Below, in pieces: positions 46,229 to 57,376 of a DNA stretch of 64,000 nt. Position 1 is the first letter of the stretch. Every line of letters starts with the position of its first letter. The notes under the pieces are model-generated. The model worked only from the letters and a program-made list of their open reading frames with translations, had not been told where the DNA came from and searched no databases. This DNA comes from Reticulitermes lucifugus (lineage: Eukaryota > Arthropoda > Insecta > Blattodea > Rhinotermitidae). Both the position numbers and the translations under genes were made by a program. The DNA is taken from the NCBI GenBank assembly GCA_026260175.1, contig JAKCWW010001075.1, forward strand, positions 17,849 to 81,848, written 5' to 3'.

Positions 46229-47221
46229 AGAGACCACCAGATGTAAAATCACAAAGGTAATAATGTAAATTACTCTGATGGACATCATTTGCTTTATTTC
46301 TGTGTTGTTCGAGTTTTGATACTAATTTAACTGCAATTATGTGTGTTTTCTAGCTCTGCCTTTCTCCATAGATCCTGTTGCTCACTCTGCGTATGTGTCC
46401 CATAACATATGGAAGAAAGCTGCAATCGTAATCCAAATTTATTAATGCAGTATGGACATGGCAATAAGTGCTAGTTTCTTTGGCCCTTTAAGGACGATAC
46501 AATCTGTTTTATATAAACACCTAGTTCTTACCGCGCAGTAAACACACTCCATTTCGATTATAAAAGAACACAGTCAGTTAATGTTGTATAAGACAAAAGT
46601 TGCTGTTTTATTTCTGAGATCCATAAAAACACAAAAATGCGCTCTGTGTACAGAACGTATAATTTTTTAATGTTAAACCTGGTGGTACCTTAAGTAAACA
46701 GTAGGCTTTAAAAGCTCCTGTCCACCCTTAGACTGCTGTAGGCTGATGCGAATGAAAAGATGAGCCAGTTGTCAGTTATGAATGTTTTGTGCTTCTCTTA
46801 ATGTTTGCCTTCACTGTTAGTAAAACTGCTTTCCACTACAGTTATGACTATGAATGTAATGAATAGGCTGTGGTTTTCTTAAAAGTGGCAGTTCTCTGTA
46901 AAACGCACGCGCCTTTTAACCCCTCTACCGATGGGACCGCGGGTATGAATCCAGCTTGGAACATAATTATATTTTCCCGTGTTTTGTGTTGTTTTATGTA
47001 AGCAGATGCCATACGATAAGCCGATAATCTCCAAAGGGGTTTTACCACATTTTTAAGAGACTTATGGTTTTAGAATATGAATCAGAAAAAAGGGTCACGT
47101 GGCCTAATCTGAAGCACCTTGGGAAGGAGAAGAGGAAGACCTGAGATAATGATAAGGAAAGAAAAAAAATCTTAAAAAGAAATTTTCTTAAATAGTTTAT
47201 AATTTTATTCGTGTATTCTCT

Positions 47222-47365
47222 TGTGAACCCGGGGCGTGGCGTTGACCACCCACCCCCATCTAGCGCCGAGGTTAAAGAAAGAGTAGAGCTATACCTCTAC
47301 TCCCCCTCTGGGTCTTCATGGCCTGTTCTGTGGTGAACTTTACCATTACCTTTATTGTCTCGTGA
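47222..47365 (+). mobile_element. SINE family D fragment
   Basis: It reads GGGGCGTGGCGTTGACCACC, then CATCTAGCGCCGAGGTTAA, then GGGTCTTCATGGCCTGTTC. These match 63045-63175 and the body of 25655-25965. The tRNA-like head is missing. Confidence 0.75.
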
Positions 47366-47884
47366 ACAACAGAAATCTCATCATTTGTCGCTGCGTAAGC
47401 CCGGCATAAGCACTGATCTATCCCTGCCCGGTTTTACAAGCGTGTTCACAGCGTCATAATTTGAAAATCTCCAGTAAATAAAAGAGCATCATTTGCTAAA
47501 GCAGGGGTGATTTTATCAGTATGTGTTTAGGAAAAGTCCTCTTTTAGTGTAGCTACAAATTATGCTGGTTTTAAGGGAGGGAGTAATTAAATATTTCAAA
47601 ATTGTTTCATTTTTCTTGTAACTGCTGCAGGACGTAACTAGTGGCATTTAATTACGTGGGCAAACTTTATGTATATGAAAACAAAAGAAGGTAATTAATT
47701 CTCGACTCGACGAGGGTGGCCTCGGGTTTTTAACAGTATGGAACTTATGACAAACACTGAATTCTTTAACGAATTTGCTGCGTTCAGACAGAGCGCATTA
47801 AATACAATTTATTTACCGTATCCTTGAAAGCCAAAGTAATATTGCGTCTTAAAGGAAGTTAGTGACTGGAAAACGCAGTTAGCA

Positions 47885-47995
47885 AACCGTGCTCTCATTC
47901 ACGACCATGGACTTGATCGTACAGCGCTCTCATTCAGGACACCGCTTGGGCAAACAGTGCCCTCATGCACGATACTCCACTTGGCCGTACACTTT
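47885..47995. repeat. about 34-bp minisatellite, three units
   Basis: GTGCTCTCATTCACGA, GCGCTCTCATTCAGGA and GTGCCCTCATGCACGA recur at a spacing of 33-35 bp, each followed by CTTGG or CTTGATCGTAC-like sequence. Confidence 0.8.
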
Positions 47996-50900
47996 CGCCA
48001 TAGATACGTAGACTGTTCATCGAAGTCGCGTCAGTACCACTAATTCGTTATTCAGGCAGTCCAGTGTTTATATATCAATTCTGAGACTGCCTATCCTGCC
48101 TTCTGCTTTTCATGGATTTTCTCATTCCTTCCAGGTAAGTGGTGATGCACATAGTAGACAATGAACACCTTCCTCTCCAATTCTTTATTCATTCAATCGC
48201 ATTACCATTCGACGAACTATAATCTGGGGAAATTAAGAAGTCCATCAATTAACACAGGAATAATCACTAAAGATTTCCAGACACAGTAAAGCCGCAGGTA
48301 AAGTTGACGTGATTGTAGACAAGAATGGAAAGTCCTGCGAGGAAGAAAAAGCATTGTACATGCCTAAAACCTCAGGAAAAGTGGCCACTTCGAAGCTCCA
48401 GGAAAGGGTTTATGGATAACATTTAAAATAGATCTTAGAGAAGCAGATTTTGAGTATGGGCGAAATGACTCAGGTCGGTGTTCTTTGTGGGAGTAATTTT
48501 GTTTCTTTAAGTCACACTGCCAGAATCCATAAGGGGATCCGACAGGTATTTAGAAAGGGAGGGCTCGTTCAATATGTTTATTGGGCCGGAACCTGTACTT
48601 GATATATTTTTCTGTTATGTATAACTTAGAGGGTTCGTGGCCTTATGTTGGGCCACAGTACTCTAAGAAAGCATCTGCATTTTAGGGGGCACAAAAGGCC
48701 TGTTAAAAAGGCCTACGTGCATCGGGCCTCTAAGGGCTCGAACCCATTGGATATTCTATTCTATTGTACACTGCCAGAACATTACTTTAGATGTCATCGT
48801 TATTATCATCTTCAGTAATGTTATTGCTGATGTTGTAGTATTAAAGTATTGTCTTAACTCGCAACAAAATGTAACCCCCCCCCATACTACATACTTATGA
48901 ACATATTAAAAATAATTTTCCACAGACGATATTGGAACCTAGCTTGCAGCGTTTATTCATGAGCATAAGAAAGTAGTCAACTGAACAATAGAGTTGGATT
49001 TGGACTGCAAAGAGGCAGAATAATTTTTATTGCCCCACCCTATGAAAGATTTAAATTGAGGTTCACATATTCTGTGTACTTATCCTATGTTTAGAATATT
49101 CTCTGTGTAAAATAAACATTGTAGTATTTGGCCTCCCATATTAGTATAAGAAGCAAAGACTTTATCTGTATCACTCTCTCAAGCGGTTAGTTATTTAGAG
49201 CATCGCTGAATTACATGTTAACAGGCGCGTTTAAATAATTAAATCGATCGTGAGTATGTGGTATAATAATCGAGGCTATATAATTCGAGCTATTGGAAGC
49301 GTTGTAAAATAAGCCAAGAATAAAAGAAGTAATTAAAATCATTATCTGAGAAAGCATTACATCAAACCGACAAATCCTATTCCCAACACAAACAAGAAAC
49401 TCAATCGAATGGATACAAAACTTCCCGCCGGCAGAACACAGATACTCAGAACTACCTACAATCTCAGTAATTAGCTAACATCAATCATAATCTAATGTGG
49501 CAGATAAGTGCATTGGATTTAAGCTCCACACATAAAGTTTTAACAACCTTCATTAGAACCAATGACAACATGATTAAACATAAGACTTATTCGTAATTTA
49601 CTTTCAAATTTACTCTCCGGTGTATTATATTTATGGGTTTTATTTACACGTTTCGACTTGACAACAGATATTCCGCCGCCAGTTTATCTGATTTCCAAAT
49701 CTGTAAAGCGCTCCTTTTGACACCTCAACACACAGTTCCTCCGTACAATTCCAGCAACATTAATTTACGTCTGTCTTATATTAGCCTGTTATCTTCGATT
49801 GACATTAACATGACACGTGAACCTAGTTTTTCACAAAAGTATCTAACACAACAATATACCAAAATTATTTGTTTTTTATTATCGGCTCAGAAATGAATCC
49901 TTATTTTCATAAATATGCGTAGGTTATCGTTGGAAATTGTTTGTGTATGTTTTTATTATTTTTGATGCGTTTTAGGCGTTCATTGCAAAGTAAGGAAAGA
50001 AAAATTGATGTGGAAGTAGTCTGTCTGGTACGTAGAAGCTAGAAGGTAGAGAGATGTACTTGATTTGAGAGAAACTAACATGAATACCTAGAAATAGGAA
50101 ATCAGGGTGTACAATGTTCTTATTTTCAGGAAATTAAAGTAATACAAGTTCTTAGCAGGTTTTTCTTGTAGTTAATTTGAAAATAGTTTATATTTGGTTA
50201 GCATCGCTAGAAGCCTTTACTAGAGGTCTCAACAGATTTTATACGGTGTATAATAATTAATTAATCTTTAATCCAATTAAAAGGTAATTAACTCAGGAAG
50301 GTTACTCAGCCGTCCAGACCTAGCCACGGGATTACAGAATGGTCCATCCGGGCGTATAGAACAAGAGGACTGTAATACGGTACAATGATTAAGTATAAGC
50401 ATCTTGGCAGAAAATAATTTGTTGTTCAAGTTATAAATCGAAACAACGCCACTTGGGCTGACATAACGCTTTAAGGTCAGTCGAGATAACTGTTCAAAAA
50501 TAAATAAGCACGAAAAGTCCTTGTAATTCATGTTCTTGTCCATGTTTCTTGAAGAGAATGCGGGACAAAATCACAAGAGAAAAATAGAAAACAAATTTTT
50601 AAAAAATGGGGTGACATTAAAGTATTTGGAAACGGCGCTGACACACCATATTCGCATGCCAGAAGAAGTTAGGAGCAGATTTAATTTGGGGAATCCTTCG
50701 TAGCTTTCGGTTCAGGATCTTTGGTCTTCCTGTTTGCTCTAAAAACATGAAGATTAAAATATACAGAATTAGAACATTGCCTGGTGTTTTGTCTGGGCGT
50801 GACATGCTGTCTTATATTAAGGGAAGAACATAGCCTGAGAGTATTATAAACAACATTCATATATAATATGTAGGTATGTTTATTTTATATCACTATACCA

Positions 50901-52531
50901 GATTTCACATGGAGAAATAACCGGTGCATAAGTTGGCGGGCACAGAGTGCTGCTTTGTTCTGATGCTACCAAACGGCAACGTTTGTATACCGCTTTGACA
51001 CTGGTTCGGAATGCAATCTGCGTCACGTTGAACCTTCTAATATGCCTTTTAAATTTCGTACATTAACTGCTAAATATCGGTCCTTCGAACGTATCTGAAC
51101 AGAAGAAGTAACTGTAAAACATAAATATCACAGAATGATACTAATTTCTTGTGCGTATAGTACTTGCATTTATCATTGTGGTTCAGAGGTTTTCCACAGT
51201 TTGTGGTAACAGAAGTCCATCACAATAGGCTTCGTCAGACTTCGATACGCTGTTTATTATGGGGTTCGGTGAGAAAATAGTTTACATCGCATATAATTCC
51301 GTATGTAACGAACCTACACTTGATTGTTATTACATAGGGGAATTTTTCGCCGAGAGATTATCATCTTTCCTGCGGTGAAGCACTTTGGCGGTTACAAATT
51401 TAAAGAAGATGGCGATGTGAGAACTGTTGTGACACGATGACTGCTAACATAGGAGACGGACGTCTATGAACAGGGAATAGAAAAGCTCGTCCCACGGCGT
51501 AATCAGTGCCTCAATTTTGACAGGACTATGTGGAAATGTAGTCAGAAAGCAGTGCAGTTGAATGTGAACTGTTCTTATTAAGTTTTGGAAATAAGTAACC
51601 TAAAACGAATGCGTTTAATTTTATTTTCTGACGGACCTTAATATATATGTCATGCTCGTTGTTTGAGGTCAGGTGTACTTTAGCCTTCACATTGAATCAG
51701 GTAAAAAAGCGAAGAATGTAACCGTAGTCTGGATTTAACACTGAGACGATGTTTTTCACGTTGGGTGCTTTAATACAAATCTCACTCACTCTCTATTTTT
51801 GGGGATTCGAAACGTAATAAATTCCTTTGGTCCTCTTTTGTATAGAGAGAACTCATTAGCTGACGTATCCATACTGACTCGATAGGTGCGTTTGAAACTT
51901 ATTGAAGTTTTAGACTTTGATTCTGTAATAGGAGACAGAGACGTCTCTGTGAAAAGCTGGAGTCAGTTGATAACGAGGAAATGCTGAGAGCTGAACTTGA
52001 AAGCGAGGCGCTCATGCTACATCACAAGGTACAAAAAGACGACATTCCGTAATTTTATGCTTTGGAAAATTGACCTAGTTCTACAATGCTGTGCATATTA
52101 CTTCTTAAAGATCAGTGTTTTAATTTTACACCGGTACCTTTAACATGTTGACATTCACTTGATACACAGCACAACCTTCGCAACTTCAGACTTCTCTTCT
52201 AATTCTAAATTTTACAGCAATCCTTAGCATGACGAGTTCTTGTATAGAACAATGCTATGTCGAAGCTGTAACTTCGTACGAACTGATATTTTGGAACAAA
52301 CCAAATTCAACGTACTTACTTACCACCTACATTTTCTCTCAATAATAAGAGACTATACGATACGCTAATTTCATTCTGAAGATTTTATATTTATATTTTA
52401 ACATATTGAGATTTTAAGGTTTATTAGCGATACGACTGCTCGAGGAAGTACCGTAACATATCTATTAAAAGTGTGAGAGAGGCCTCTATCATTTTAATAT
52501 TACAGGCCTTTGCATATTTTGTGTTAGTCTC

Positions 52532-52575
52532 GCCTGAAGACGGCCCCCTTGTGGGTTGAAACATTTAGCGACTTC
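52532..52575 (+). repeat. hammerhead-like motif, single copy
   Basis: CTGAAGA (52534-52540) is followed by GGCCC, a short loop, GGGTT (a stem using G-U pairs) and GAAA (52558-52561), then CATTTA. The stem is weaker than at 22364 or 30726 and no stem I pairing is seen. Confidence 0.3.
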
Positions 52576-52718
52576 ATGTAGGTAATATAATTTTACTTAC
52601 AATGAAGTGTTGTTTGATTTATTTGTTGCTGTATAATTACATAATACAATGGGTGTCCTCTCCAAATCGTATTATGACCTTGTAAAACATATTATAAATA
52701 GTAAGCTTAAAATATTTT

Positions 52719-52976
52719 TTTTCGAATGACCCAACAGCCCCTAGTGGGCTAGGGCCTCCTCATTATCAAGGCTTCACGATCACACTCAGACACACCACAC
52801 TCGGTAGGACTACTCTGGACAAGTGATCAACCCTAACCAGAGACCTCTACCTGACAACACACAACACTCACAAGAGACAGACGTCCATGCCCCCGGCAGG
52901 ATTCGAACCCACAATCCCAGCAAGCAAACGGCCGCAGACCCACGCCTTAGGCCGCGCGGCCAATGGGATCGGCAAT
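52719..52976 (-). mobile_element. tRNA-derived SINE, family A, near full length (minus strand)
   Basis: The reverse complement begins GCCGATCCCATTGGCCGCG, then CCTAAGGCGTGGGTCTGCGG and box B GGGTTCGAATCCTGCCGGGG. It continues through GCATGGACGTCTGTCTCTTG to GGGCTGTTGGGTCATTCG and a poly-A tail (T-run at 52716-52724). It is the cleanest family A copy in the window. Confidence 0.9.
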
Positions 52977-53028
52977 CCTAAATTATTAGGATTAAAAATT
53001 AGTAATAATTGTATAAAGTATTTTCTTT

Positions 53029-53288
53029 CTAGGGCGCTACATCCCATATCAGGCACAGGCCGTCTCAGTTTTAGGTTCCTTAGTCACACGCAATTAGACA
53101 CACACCTACACACCCAGTAGGACTCCTCTGAACGAGTGACCAGCTGGTCGCAGAGGCCGCTACCTGCACAACACACAAACACGAAAGGCGAACGAACATC
53201 TAGGAGCTCAGCGGGATTCCATGCGATTCCATCAATCAAGCCGCCACTGACCTACGCCTTAGATCGCACGCCCACTGGAATAGGCATA
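53029..53288 (-). mobile_element. tRNA-derived SINE, family A, decayed (minus strand)
   Basis: It lies about 50 bp from the previous copy in the same orientation. It keeps GGGCGCTACATCCC-type tail sequence, AGTAGGACTCCTCTGAACGA, GTCGCAGAGGCCGCTACCTG and CTACGCCTTAGATCGCACG. Its box B region is damaged. It is the nearest mobile element upstream of the first gustatory receptor. Confidence 0.8.
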
Positions 53289-53745
53289 AAATATGTTAAA
53301 TTACTTTAGCTTGCAGTGGCACTTAAAATTTTGTGACATAAATAGTAAAACTAATCACAGCAGTGACTAATAATGAAGCCACAAATTGTAAAATAAAGCT
53401 ACAATTCAAAGGCGGCAGTCTGTTATCACCGCCGTGGATTCTGAAATATCACTAAACTGGAATGTGTTGAGGTTCACTCTTCTTAAATGACGCAACTGTC
53501 CGAAAATCTGAGACACTTTCAGACGGTCGTTTATAAAAATGTCATCCACTCTGTTTTGATGATTCAAATCTAACACGCGAGCAGCTTGATACAACTGGAT
53601 CGATATGACGACTTTCATGCTGCTTGTCAGGAGACTCACCTTCTGACAGCGCGGAGGTTCAGAGATCGCTTTACTGAAGACTTTCTGTGTGGTCATGAAG
53701 TGAACTCCGCATTCAGCAGTTGTGTCAAATACACCTTAATTCAAG

Positions 53746-55101
53746 ATGAAAATCCATTTGACACCCACTAATGTGTACAGTGTTGTGAAACCTTTGTACT
53801 TTGTATCAAAACTGCTGGGTCTCGCACCCATGGGGCTTAAAACTGCGGCAGTGTCACCGGAGAATTTTAAAGGTTCCGCTGGACTGATCTGGACAGTTGG
53901 CAGCACATGTTACTCAGTAACAATCCTCCTCATTGTCGTGACACTTCATTGTGTGTCTGTACATCTGAAGATAGAATATATATATAGCACACTTAAGTAC
54001 ACATATGTATTAACTGATAGTTTCAACTCAGCGTTAACGCTTGCAACTGTAGTTACATCTGTAATTCAAGCCATTACATTTAACAGAAATAAGCTAGATA
54101 TAATATTGTCAAAGATAAATAACATTGATAAATATGTTTTGCGAAATTCAACGCCTGATATACACAGGAAAACTAGCATAGTCCTTGTATTACATATGGT
54201 AATAATGGCTGTAACTTTTATATTTGTGTGCATATATGACTTCATATCAGATTTTAGAAAAAATACAATAATTTCAGTGACTCATTACACTTCACATGTC
54301 ATTAGAATAATCATGGATATTCAATTTGTAAGTTTCAATCTACTACTTAAATATCGATTTGATGTATTAAATAAACAGTTACTATCATTATTTTGTGTGC
54401 GTTCGGAGAGAGAATTAGAGCAAAATTTGATTGATGACATTTGTAAAGCGTCTACAGACGAGTCCAGAAAAGTACGTGAACGTAATAACACGCGTCAGCA
54501 GACAAGACTAGGAACGTTCTGCAGTAGATACTGTGACTTACATAGAAAACTTGTATGGAAGGGATCAACAGCAACTGAGACAGGATACTTTCGAAACCCA
54601 GACTCCAAACCGGATACTGGACTGCAAGTGTTACGAATAAGCCACAACGAAATGTGCAACACAGCGAGGCTTGTCGTTTCTACGTACGGAGTGTATATTG
54701 TATTTGAACTGCTTAATGTAAGCGCCGATGTAATTGAAGTTCTGTACTTCACCACGGATTTTGTTATTTCTGAAGGTTATATGCGTATAGATGCCGTAGG
54801 TTGGTGTTCAGTTTGGTTAATTCTGCATGCCGCGAAGTTGATAGGCATCACAAGAACATGTCAGTTGGTTAGTAACTGTGGCAACCAAACTTCAGTTTTG
54901 GTTAGCAAGTTGATGCTTCTCTCTCGACCTTACAGTTCCAACACTATTACCCAACTTCAGATGTTCTGCCATCAGCTCCTGCCTACGAAACTTCATTTCT
55001 GTGCTTGCGACTTCTTTGAGTTGAACAATGCAATATTGGGTTCTATGGCGAAAGTGTCAATAACATACGTCATGGTCTTGCTGCTAAACCAAACAGTTTA
55101 A
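53746..55101 (+). CDS. gustatory receptor (insect 7tm_7 family), copy 1
   Basis: This single-exon gene encodes 451 residues, a usual length for insect gustatory receptors, which are seven-helix ligand-gated channel subunits with an intracellular N-terminus in taste and other sensory neurons. The N-terminus has PLYFVSKLLGLAP at about residues 16-28. Hydrophobic segments lie near 49-72, 85-112, 144-168, 178-205, 305-335, 350-372 and 430-450. Segment 4 has IQFVSF followed by RFDVLNKQL. The region before the last helix has QLQMFCHQLL and DFFELNN. The final helix reads ITYVMVLLLNQTV, so the TY-x5-QF signature is altered. The long loop between segments 4 and 5 is Arg-rich and unlike the other two copies. 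The start is the first in-frame ATG and places the PLY motif as in the neighbours. Ligand is unknown. Confidence 0.93.
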   Translation: MKIHLTPTNVYSVVKPLYFVSKLLGLAPMGLKTAAVSPENFKGSAGLIWTVGSTCYSVTILLIVVTLHCVSVHLKIEYIYSTLKYTYVLTDSFNSALTLATVVTSVIQAITFNRNKLDIILSKINNIDKYVLRNSTPDIHRKTSIVLVLHMVIMAVTFIFVCIYDFISDFRKNTIISVTHYTSHVIRIIMDIQFVSFNLLLKYRFDVLNKQLLSLFCVRSERELEQNLIDDICKASTDESRKVRERNNTRQQTRLGTFCSRYCDLHRKLVWKGSTATETGYFRNPDSKPDTGLQVLRISHNEMCNTARLVVSTYGVYIVFELLNVSADVIEVLYFTTDFVISEGYMRIDAVGWCSVWLILHAAKLIGITRTCQLVSNCGNQTSVLVSKLMLLSRPYSSNTITQLQMFCHQLLPTKLHFCACDFFELNNAILGSMAKVSITYVMVLLLNQTV

Positions 55102-55563
55102 AAGGGGGCGCTGTTCTGAAATGTTAGTATACAACAGAAGTTATCTCTCAGGTTCTATGTGTATTTAGGTCCTTTTGAACTAACACACTAGAACGCCGGA
55201 AATTTTTGTTGTTTTCATACATATGTAAACAGAATCCATTTGACATAACCGTCAAAGATAGCCTGCAGTAAAACCCTGTAATTAAAGGGAAAGTTTACCC
55301 CATGATATGCCTGTTATTGGCACACAGAGGAGACGGAAGTATAGCTCCAACTAGAAGGGAGTGGGTGGAAAACCCTGTAATTGCAGTTGTGTAATGACCA
55401 AGTCTAGAGCATTAAATAGTAGTAAAATTTTGGTTTCTTATTATTTTTAAACTTCAAAATATTAAAATCTCCTGGCACAAGATTAACAGTTATTGTCGTC
55501 ATCTTTCATGCTGTATTCTGATGTCTCCAAGATCGTAATTGATGCCATAAACAGATGGCTGAA

Positions 55564-55744
55564 ATAATAATAATAATAATAATAATACTTTGAACATTAC
55601 ACATAATACGGAAAGTATTGCAGTCTGAATCTTCAGGCCTAAGCCGTGGGGATCACCGTTGGTTCAAGAGAAGTACCAGGGAGAAAGGGCCTGTGACAAG
55701 AGGCAACATAATAATAATAATAGTAATAATAATAATAATAATAA
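55564..55744. repeat. two AAT microsatellites
   Basis: AAT arrays at 55564-55587 and 55707-55744 (one AGT interruption), about 120 bp apart. Confidence 0.95.
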
Positions 55745-56179
55745 ATATGCATGTTCCTGGGTTGGCGTTATACCACGTGTATAAATTAACACAAGCTTTC
55801 TAACACTTGTTCTCACTTGTAATAGAAATTTCTCTTCGTCAGAAGTAGCTTCTTGAAACAACGGCGGTGTCAATTTGTTGTCTGTGTGTTAGAACATACC
55901 ATAACAAGACAAGCGATGTACTATCGCGGAACCTTGAGGCGCGTTCGCGTAACCATTGTTGCTGTGGGAAAGCAGTACGTATTACATATTCCCAGTGTAT
56001 GTCTGTAGCCTTAGTTACCCAGCATGCAAAGCGCATGCGCCGTATTATATTGTCATCTGTGGCCTGTCTGGCTCTGACGTATTTTTTCACGTTATCTAAT
56101 AAACGGCACGATTTTCGGAAAAATGTTACGGAACATAATGTGTGTTTTGACTTTTTCTAAAACTTTGTCTGAAAAATTT

Positions 56180-56480
56180 CTCATTCTAAGAAACATTCAA
56201 CGATATATCGTAAGTGTACGTAGGTCTTCATGTAAAGTACCCGTTATTCTTGTCAGATTTAACGTAACTTGAATTTCCTGGACAGATTTTCGAAAACGTA
56301 GTCGAAAAATCAAAATTTCGTGAAAATCCTTCCAGTGGGAGCCGAGTTGTTCAGTGCGGATAGACAGAGAGACGGACGGACAGACAGACAGGCGGACGGA
56401 CAGACAGACAGACATGACGAAGCTAATAGTCGATTTTCGCAATTTTGCGAACGCGCCAAAAAACCCATCTTTTTTTTTAA
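56180..56480. repeat. interspersed repeat with an internal GACA/GACG array
   Basis: The tetranucleotide array GGACGGACAGACAGACAG at 56355-56415 is flanked by GCCGAGTTGTTCAGTGCGG and GACGAAGCTAATAGTCG. A weaker array of the same type occurs at 18520-18545 next to unrelated-looking sequence. I suspect a transposon that carries the array internally, but only one clear copy is present here. Confidence 0.45.
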
Positions 56481-56859
56481 ATCGCTGTTATTTGTTTGAC
56501 ATTTGTGCAGGCATGCATGCATTCTTCCTATTGTGTGTCTTACGACAGGTCCATAGCCTCTTCCAAAGCCAGTTCTGTACAGAGTGCGATCTAGTGTCAC
56601 TCTTAGTTTAGTATTTTATTTTATCCATACCTAATGCCTGTTCAAAATAAGCATATGGAAATACAAATATGGCCAAATAATTCTAAATTCTTAGGTACTG
56701 AAAGAGGTCAGGGACAGGCAGGCAGAATGTGCAGAATCTTAAATCAGGCGTTACAAATTTATTTTCGGATTACGGTTGTCCAAAATAGCCCTATAAAGTT
56801 TTAACTGCTTATACTCTATGCATAAAATGACACTCTGCACAGTGCAAGTGGCAATTTGC

Positions 56860-56892
<33 letters not shown>

Positions 56893-56941
56893 TCGATTCT
56901 AGTTTATTAATGTTAATATTAATAATAATAATAATAATAAT
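56860..56941. repeat. two AAT microsatellites
   Basis: AAT arrays at 56860-56892 and 56919-56941, separated by about 26 bp. Confidence 0.95.
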
Positions 56942-57376
56942 GTATATGCATTTTCAGAACGAGCAAGTAAACTGTGGTGTGTATGTAAATTTTATCTCCA
57001 TCTTGTTTTACATGTTTAAATCAGCTAATGAAACATAAGATCCATTCTGAAGTTCACTCTGTCGAAAGGAAATATATGTTACAGAAGCAGTATGACGCTG
57101 GGGTCAAGACATGAAGACGCCATGATTGACAGTGTGTGTACATAACATCCCTACACTGGAGAATTGTCATGTTACTTGTCAGTCCAAAAGGATCAATACA
57201 GACGCATATTTCTACAAAGTTATTATGCGGCACAAACAAACTGACAAGCTGTCTTGAGATGGGATTTGTGCGGATTATCAATGTCAAAAATACTCGTCGC
57301 ATGGTGATGTTAAAATTATTTCTTTAGTTGCTTCGCACAACAAATTCCTGACACTCGTATAGTACGTTGCGTAGAC

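Larger units (their letters stand above)
46229..52718. other. long stretch without a recognised gene
   Basis: This stretch contains a family D SINE fragment (47222-47365) and a 34-bp minisatellite (47885-47995). A block near 48600-48760 ends in GGGCTCGAACCCATTGG, resembling a reversed box B, but it has no convincing partner. Minus-strand ORFs at 50277-50543 and 50617-50805 have no recognisable product. The remainder is AT-rich. Confidence 0.6.
55102..57376. other. spacer between gustatory receptors 1 and 2
   Basis: It holds four AAT-type microsatellites (55564-55587, 55707-55744, 56860-56892, 56919-56941), a GACA/GACG repeat (56355-56415) inside a probable interspersed repeat, and the promoter of receptor 2, for which I see no clear TATA element. 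A CpG-containing block at 55860-56080 has open frames but no recognised product. Confidence 0.7.

Noticed and set aside
48700-48780. Reversed GGTTCGAGCCC near 48740 as a tRNA gene or SINE head
   Set aside because: No matching box A or cloverleaf could be drawn at the right distance.
53406-53696. Minus-strand 96-codon ORF just upstream of receptor 1, with a faintly receptor-like LRHLRRVNL
   Set aside because: The similarity to the LRRIYLLL region of the receptors is too short, there are no membrane segments, and the place is more simply the upstream region of receptor 1.
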